From an uncultured Flavihumibacter sp. (GTDB lineage Bacteria > Bacteroidota > Bacteroidia > Chitinophagales > Chitinophagaceae), in the NCBI GenBank assembly GCA_946481605.1, contig CAMLPA010000068.1:1-11350 (forward strand): a stretch of DNA of 11,350 bases. The letters are read 5' to 3'. Under the pieces are notes generated by a model, which was not told the origin of the DNA, did no database searches, and saw only the letters and a program-made list of their open reading frames with translations. Every line of letters starts with the position of its first letter. The first letter of the stretch is position 1. The position numbers were made by a program, and so were the translations under genes. Below are positions 6,852 through 11,350 of this stretch, piece after piece.

Positions 6852-7979
6852 ATGAAAAAGATAACCTTATTTGGCGCCGCAAGCCTGTTGCTGGCAGCAT
6901 GCGGTACAACCGGGCAAACGAAAATCAGTCTGTCCAATCCGTCCGCCTTTGAAAGAAAAGCGGAAGTAGTGGAACTTCCCTGGGCATCCGTGCTTAAGAA
7001 GTATCCCGCATTGGATACCACGCAACTGAAAGTGACAGATGCCGGCTCAGGAAAAGAACTTGTTTACCAGATCGAATACAAAGGGGAGCAATCTCCTGTT
7101 AACCTGCTGGTGCAGGTGGATATCCCCGCTTCAGGTTCCACCACCATTGCATTGGAAAAAGGAAAACCTTCATCCGTAGCACCGTTAACTTATGGAAGAT
7201 ATGTGCCGGAACGCCTGGATGATTTCGCCTGGGAAAACAACCGCATCGCTTTCCGTATGTATGGCAAAGCGCTGGAATCCACACCTAAAGACAATGCTTA
7301 TGGCGTGGATGTATGGAGCAAACGTACACCCGCATTGATCATCAATAAATGGTACAAAACAGGTGACTACCACAAAGACAATGGAGATGGACTCGATTAT
7401 TATAAAGTAGGACGCACATTGGGTGGAGGTGATCTTGCGCCTTACACTGCAGACAGCATCTGGTTCCCGCTGAATTACCGTACCTGGAAAGTACTGGACA
7501 ACGGTCCGCTCCGCACTACATTCGAACTGGGCTACGAACCCTGGAATGTAAACGGACGCACCGTTAAAGCTGTTAAAAGAATTTCACTGGATGCGGGCAG
7601 CAGCCTCAACAAAGCCGCTGTTACTTATGAGACTTCAGACAAAAATCCTTTGGATGTGATCACCGGTATCACCAAAAGACCGGAAGCAGGTGGAAACACT
7701 GTAACAGATGCAGCCATAGGATTAACCGCTTACGAAGAACCGGCGCATGGCGAAGACGGGGTGATTTTCCTCGCTACCCTGGCCGCTAAAAAAGCCGAAA
7801 CAACGGAGTTCAAACAGCACCTGGCCACTAAAATGCAGGCGGAGAGCGGCAAACCAGTCGTGTATTACTTTGGCGCATCCTGGAACAAAGCGGGTTATTT
7901 CAGTTCCAATGATGCCTGGGCCAACTATGTGCGCAATTTTTATCAAAGGACACAAGAACCGATTCAAATCAAATTCTAA
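6852..7979 (+). CDS. DUF4861-like exported lipoprotein of unknown function
   Basis: The 375-residue product has a signal peptidase II signal: KK, a hydrophobic stretch, then LLAAC with lipidated Cys17. The residues after Cys (GTTGQTK) lack the acidic run typical of surface-export signals, so I infer periplasmic-facing anchoring. The mature part looks like the DUF4861 family of Bacteroidota: an NPSAFERKAEVVELPW start (29-44), YGRYVPERLDDFAWENNRIA around 114-133, a long polar segment at 173-198 rich in Asp, Gly and Tyr, NYRTWKVLDNGPLRTTF (208-224), and an FGASWNKAGYF-type C-terminus (340-350). The predicted character is all-beta, with no membrane helix beyond the signal. No biochemical role is known to me. 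Its place between kduI and kduD, with 12-bp and 2-bp gaps, points to a job in unsaturated-uronide or oligosaccharide handling outside the cytoplasm. Family assignment is from memory of conserved motifs and needs an HMM check. Confidence 0.8.
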   Translation: MKKITLFGAASLLLAACGTTGQTKISLSNPSAFERKAEVVELPWASVLKKYPALDTTQLKVTDAGSGKELVYQIEYKGEQSPVNLLVQVDIPASGSTTIALEKGKPSSVAPLTYGRYVPERLDDFAWENNRIAFRMYGKALESTPKDNAYGVDVWSKRTPALIINKWYKTGDYHKDNGDGLDYYKVGRTLGGGDLAPYTADSIWFPLNYRTWKVLDNGPLRTTFELGYEPWNVNGRTVKAVKRISLDAGSSLNKAAVTYETSDKNPLDVITGITKRPEAGGNTVTDAAIGLTAYEEPAHGEDGVIFLATLAAKKAETTEFKQHLATKMQAESGKPVVYYFGASWNKAGYFSSNDAWANYVRNFYQRTQEPIQIKF

Positions 7980-7981
7980 TC

Positions 7982-8749
7982 ATGAGTGTACTGCAAACAT
8001 TTGATCTTACCGGGAAAACAGCCCTGGTAACCGGCTGCAAACGCGGCATCGGAATGGCGATGGCCGTGGCTTTGGCCGAAGCGGGCGCTGATATTATAGG
8101 CGTATCCGCCACCCTGGAACTTTCAGGAAGCCAGGTGGAGAAAGAAGTCCTTGCAACGGGCAGGAAATTCCACGCCTACCAGTGCAATTTTCAGGACAGG
8201 GCCGACCTGTACCGCTTCATTAAAGAAGTGCAGGAAGCCCATCATGTGGATATTCTGGTGAACAATGCCGGAACCATCCTCCGCAAACCAGCCGCGGAAC
8301 ATCCCGATGAATACTGGGATGAAGTGATTGCCATCAACCAGACCGCTGCATTCATCCTCACCCGGGAATTCGGGGCGAAGATGGTGGAAAAGGGAAGTGG
8401 TAAAGTGGTCTTTACGGCATCGCTGCTCAGTTTCCAGGGCGGCATCACTGTGCCTGGTTATGCGGCCAGCAAAGGTGCCATCGCCTCCCTCACCAAAGCC
8501 TTCGCGAACGAGTGGGCAGGTAAAGGGGTGAATGTGAATGCCATAGCGCCAGGTTACATTTCTACTGATAATACCGCCGCCCTCCGGGCCGATGAAAACA
8601 GAAGCAAATCTATCCTGGACCGTATCCCCGCCGGAAGATGGGGTGAACCTTCCGATTTTAAGGGCCCCGTTGTTTTCCTCTGCTCCAACGCAGGGGCTTA
8701 TGTGCATGGTACCTTACTCACGGTAGATGGCGGATGGATGGGACGATGA
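7982..8749 (+). CDS. kduD: 2-dehydro-3-deoxy-D-gluconate 5-dehydrogenase (DKII reductase), SDR family
   Basis: The 255-residue product, against 253 in E. coli, reduces 3-deoxy-D-glycero-2,5-hexodiulosonate with NAD(P)H to KDG, completing the unsaturated-uronate branch. Classical SDR motifs are seen: FDLTGKTALVTGCKRGIG with the TGxxxGIG nucleotide loop (17-24), ILVNNAG (91-97), Asn119, Ser147 in TASLLSFQGGI, and Tyr160/Lys164 (YAASK). The KduD-specific run NEWAGKGVNVNAIAPGY (176-192), then NTAALRADENRS and ILDRIPAGRWGEPSD (211-225), and the C-terminal VDGGWMGR separate it from generic FabG-like enzymes. It starts 2 bp after the lipoprotein stop, so the two are likely translationally coupled. 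It is a second SDR in the locus, distinct from the mannonate oxidoreductase at the window start. Confidence 0.95.
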   Translation: MSVLQTFDLTGKTALVTGCKRGIGMAMAVALAEAGADIIGVSATLELSGSQVEKEVLATGRKFHAYQCNFQDRADLYRFIKEVQEAHHVDILVNNAGTILRKPAAEHPDEYWDEVIAINQTAAFILTREFGAKMVEKGSGKVVFTASLLSFQGGITVPGYAASKGAIASLTKAFANEWAGKGVNVNAIAPGYISTDNTAALRADENRSKSILDRIPAGRWGEPSDFKGPVVFLCSNAGAYVHGTLLTVDGGWMGR

Positions 8750-8783
8750 ACTTTAAAGCTTAAAGACTTGTTAATAAATTCCT

Positions 8784-8818
8784 GCAAAGGCGTGCTCCAC
8801 AGCGCGCCTTTGTTATTT
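8784..8818 (+). terminator. Intrinsic terminator after kduD
   Basis: CAAAGGCGTGCT (8785-8796) pairs with AGCGCGCCTTTG (8801-8812) as a 12-bp stem with one T:G wobble and a 4-base CCAC loop, followed by TTATTT (8813-8818). It lies 36 bp after the kduD stop and separates the uronate locus from the outer-membrane protein gene. Confidence 0.85.
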
Positions 8819-8915
8819 GCGGGAATAAGATTTGCCGTCTCCCGATAGTTTGGATGCTAAACAACGTCTAATTCCCCTTCATTGAAAGTGTGTAAGGATG
8901 ATTAAAATTTACCGG
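8819..8915 (+). other. Leader region of the outer-membrane beta-barrel gene
   Basis: About 100 bases lie between the terminator and the next start. TAGTTTGG (8846-8853) vaguely resembles a -7 box, but no -33 element sits at a workable distance, so I do not call a promoter. No LacI-type palindrome like those at 3155 and 5958 is present, which suggests separate control of the downstream gene. Confidence 0.4.
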
Positions 8916-11350
8916 ATGAAAAATTTGTGCCTCTTCGTAATTGCCAGTATTTACAGTGTATCGCTCTTCGCCCAGCCTCCGGGTCAGGATGGCCCTCCGA
9001 GGGTAAAAGATGGCAAATTGTATGGAAGAATCACCGATGAAAAAACAAAAAAAGGAATAGATGCCGCCTCCGTTCAATTGTTTGTTGTTAAGGAACAGGA
9101 CGGTATTTTTAAAGATAGTCTCGTAAGAGGCATGCTCACCAAACCCAATGGCGATTTCAGTTTTGAAGGATTACCACTGAAAGATAGCCTGAAAATGATG
9201 CTCAGCGCCGTAGGCTACGCTTTCATGGAATACGGATTGGATCCCATCGGGGAAACGGGCGCAAGAGATGCGGGCAATATTAAACTTGCCCCCGAAGCTG
9301 CTGTACTCGACAATGTGACCGTTACCGCCAGCCGCCCCACTATGCAGATGGGCATCGACCGGAAAGTGTTTAACGTTGAGAAGAACCTGATGGCTACAGG
9401 TGGAACAGCGGTGGACATTATGCGCAACATTCCTTCCATTACCGTAGACGTGGAGGGGAACATTGAACTCCGGAACAGTACGCCCCAGATTTTTATTGAT
9501 GGAAGGCCCACCATTCTTACTTTGGAGCAAATTCCTGCCGATAACATTGAGCGCGTTGAACTCATTACCAATCCATCCGCGAAATTCGATGCGGCCAGCG
9601 GCGGCGGTATCATCAACGTGATCCTCAAAAAGAACCGAAGACTCGGTTTCAACGGTACCGTATCCGCAGGTATCGGAACGCCGGAAGTCCTGAATGGCAA
9701 TGCGAACCTGAATTTAAGAGAGGGCAAATTTAATTTTTTCCTGAGTGGGGGACTTAACCAGTCAGGTGGTGTGGCCCGGGGAGAAACTTTCCGCCAGAAC
9801 AAAGTGAACGGCGTTACCGACAATTTCTTCAACCAATACAACCGCAACGAACGCGACCGTAAATTCAACAACATCCGGTATGGGATCGACTATTTCCTGG
9901 ACAACAGGAACACGCTCTCCATCTCTCAGAACCTTACCGATGGCCGCTTCGCCAACCGCGAGACCCAGGACCAGGAATACTTGAACAGCGCAGGTGTTCT
10001 TGAAAGAACCGGTTACCGCGTTTCCAGCGGAAGAAATGGTTTTAAAAGGAACAACATTCAGCTCAATTATAAACACCTGTTTAATTCCTCCGGTAAAGAA
10101 CTTACAGCCGACGCGACTTACAACGCCGGAACAGGCACCAACACCACTAATATCCTGAACACTTATACTAATGCAGATGGTACGGAGTATGCTTCTCCCA
10201 GTAACGTTAGAAATACGGGTTCCAGCGACAACGATCAGTGGACATTCCAACTGGATTATGTGAATCCGATCAATGATACCCGCAAAATCGAGACTGGTCT
10301 GCGCAGCTTCATCAACAACAGCAACAGCATGTTCAGCACTTTCTCCATCGATAACGGCGGCGCTGAAACCAAACTTCCACTGAGCAATAATTACTCGTTC
10401 CGCGAACTCGTTCATGCGGGATACTTTACTTATACCGATCAATTCAAAGGGATCGGCTACCAGGCTGGCTTAAGAACGGAAATATCCGATTTTGAAGGAA
10501 CACTGATTGACAGCGCCCGCACCTTCGGTTACAAATATCCGAATCAACTGAAAGATATATGGGATGCGCTTTTCCCCAGCTTGTACCTTTCCAAACAGGT
10601 GAGTGAGAATACCGAACTTCAACTGAACTACTCCCGCCGCATCCGTCGTCCCGGTTTCCGCCAGGTGAATCCCTTCATTGATATCAATGATCCGGTAAAC
10701 CTGCAGCAGGGTAACCCCGAACTGCGTCCCGAGTTCACCAATTCACTGGAGTTTAATTTAAGTCAGCAGTATAAAAAAGGCAATTTCCTCGGTGTCATCT
10801 ATTACCGCAACAACAACGGTGATATCACCCAATACAGCGATACCATCAGCGCGGCGCAGTACCAGCAACTGAACAACGCGGCCGTTGATCCCAACGCCAT
10901 CCTGAATACTTACATCAACGCGCAAAGCACCAACAGGCTGGGCCTGGAACTTACTTTACAACACAAGTTCACCCGCAATTTTGATATCGTACCCACCATG
11001 AACTTCCAGTACAGGAAAGTGAATGCCAATGTGGGCGACCTGAACCTGAGCAACGAAGGTTTCAACTGGGAAAGTAAACTGATCGTGAACTACAAGATCA
11101 CCAACGCTGCTCCCGTTTTCAACAACCTCGGCTTCCAGATCACAGGCGAATATGAATCTCCGGAGATCATCCCGCAGGGCAGAAGGAAAGAGCAATATGG
11201 TGTGGATTTCGCGATGCGTAAAGACCTGTTTAAAGACAACAAAGGGAACATCACTTTCGCAATCGATGATGTGTTCAACTCCAAACGCTTCGGTACCATT
11301 TACGATACCGATGCTTTCTACCAGGATTCTTATCGCCGTTGGCGTGTAAG
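8916..11350 (+). CDS. TonB-dependent-receptor-like outer-membrane beta-barrel protein, 3' partial
   Basis: An uninterrupted frame runs to the window edge, giving about 811 residues without a stop. Residues 1-19 are a signal peptide (MKNLCLFVIASIYSVSLFA, cleavage before Gln20). A CarboxypepD_reg-like beta-sandwich follows at about 33-122 (KLYGRITDEKTKKGIDAASV through the KPNGDFSFEGLPL turn). A plug-like domain spans about 128-240, with VTVTASRP, NIPSITVDVEGNIELRN, FIDGRP, ERVELITNPSAKFDA and GGGIINVILKK. The rest is an aromatic, Asn-rich barrel with alternating strands (LNYSRRIRRPGF, QQGNPELRPEF). This fits the outer-membrane beta-barrel family PF14905 rather than SusC, and no SusD follows in view. 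The last residues (YQDSYRRWRV) look like the penultimate strands, so only a few dozen residues are probably missing. ATG at 8898, in frame, would add MIKIYR. Ligand unknown; the terminator upstream argues against membership in the uronate operon. Confidence 0.85.
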   Translation, partial: MKNLCLFVIASIYSVSLFAQPPGQDGPPRVKDGKLYGRITDEKTKKGIDAASVQLFVVKEQDGIFKDSLVRGMLTKPNGDFSFEGLPLKDSLKMMLSAVGYAFMEYGLDPIGETGARDAGNIKLAPEAAVLDNVTVTASRPTMQMGIDRKVFNVEKNLMATGGTAVDIMRNIPSITVDVEGNIELRNSTPQIFIDGRPTILTLEQIPADNIERVELITNPSAKFDAASGGGIINVILKKNRRLGFNGTVSAGIGTPEVLNGNANLNLREGKFNFFLSGGLNQSGGVARGETFRQNKVNGVTDNFFNQYNRNERDRKFNNIRYGIDYFLDNRNTLSISQNLTDGRFANRETQDQEYLNSAGVLERTGYRVSSGRNGFKRNNIQLNYKHLFNSSGKELTADATYNAGTGTNTTNILNTYTNADGTEYASPSNVRNTGSSDNDQWTFQLDYVNPINDTRKIETGLRSFINNSNSMFSTFSIDNGGAETKLPLSNNYSFRELVHAGYFTYTDQFKGIGYQAGLRTEISDFEGTLIDSARTFGYKYPNQLKDIWDALFPSLYLSKQVSENTELQLNYSRRIRRPGFRQVNPFIDINDPVNLQQGNPELRPEFTNSLEFNLSQQYKKGNFLGVIYYRNNNGDITQYSDTISAAQYQQLNNAAVDPNAILNTYINAQSTNRLGLELTLQHKFTRNFDIVPTMNFQYRKVNANVGDLNLSNEGFNWESKLIVNYKITNAAPVFNNLGFQITGEYESPEIIPQGRRKEQYGVDFAMRKDLFKDNKGNITFAIDDVFNSKRFGTIYDTDAFYQDSYRRWRV

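Noticed and set aside
8123..8707. 194-codon open frame on the - strand inside kduD
   Set aside because: It is fully antisense to an unmistakable SDR gene, shows no recognisable motif, and reflects the codon bias of the + strand gene.
8751..8765. CTTTAA-AGC-TTAAAG mini inverted repeat right after the kduD stop
   Set aside because: The 6-bp A/T-rich stem is too weak to terminate, and the strong GC-rich hairpin 20 bp downstream accounts for termination.
9215..10442. Two long - strand open frames (219 and 226 codons) inside the outer-membrane barrel gene
   Set aside because: Both are antisense to a continuous + strand frame with signal peptide, plug and barrel motifs. Their translations are low-complexity Val/Ile/Ser-rich shadows without domain signatures.
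8916..11350. Calling the barrel protein a SusC homologue
   Set aside because: The plug sequence and length in view fit the PF14905-type family; no SusD gene is visible and the SusC-style signature around the plug is absent.

Overview
The window reads as a chromosomal segment from a Bacteroidota bacterium, most likely a Chitinophagaceae-type soil or plant-associated species. This rests on four observations. The fructuronate reductase is of the SDR type, mid-range GC is combined with start sites lacking clear Shine-Dalgarno sequences, -7 boxes resemble TAnnTTTG, and a large outer-membrane beta-barrel protein carries a CarboxypepD_reg-like N-terminal domain. The genus assignment is inference. 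All genes lie on the + strand.

Layout. (1) Positions 1-3149 hold a glucuronate branch: the 3' part of an SDR D-mannonate oxidoreductase (fructuronate reductase), mannonate dehydratase (uxuA) and glucuronate isomerase (uxaC). (2) Positions 3150-3293 are a regulatory gap with an 11-bp perfect inverted repeat overlapping a LacI-type operator and a candidate promoter. (3) Positions 3294-5940 hold the shared lower pathway, 2-keto-3-deoxygluconate (KDG) kinase and KDPG aldolase, followed 11 bp later by a LacI-family regulator that starts at TTG. (4) Positions 5941-6002 contain a second operator with a perfect 14-bp palindrome. (5) Positions 6003-8749 hold the unsaturated-uronate branch: kduI, a DUF4861-like lipoprotein of unknown function, and kduD. 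(6) A strong intrinsic terminator at about 8784-8818 closes the locus. (7) From about 8916 to the window end runs a TonB-receptor-like outer-membrane beta-barrel gene, nearly complete but cut at the 3' edge.

How the genes work together. Glucuronate is isomerised to fructuronate (UxaC), reduced to mannonate (SDR), and dehydrated to KDG (UxuA). In parallel, 5-keto-4-deoxyuronate, produced from unsaturated uronic acids released by polysaccharide lyases, is converted by KduI and KduD to the same KDG. KdgK and KdgA then yield pyruvate and glyceraldehyde-3-phosphate. The two near-identical LacI-type palindromes, one before kdgK and one before kduI, suggest that the LacI regulator controls both units and its own operon. 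Neither lyases, GH105/GH88 hydrolases, sugar transporters, a SusC/SusD pair, nor altronate-branch genes (uxaA/uxaB) are in this window. No RNA genes, IS elements or CRISPR arrays were seen. The main unknown is the DUF4861-like lipoprotein: an exported protein apparently co-transcribed with two cytoplasmic enzymes.
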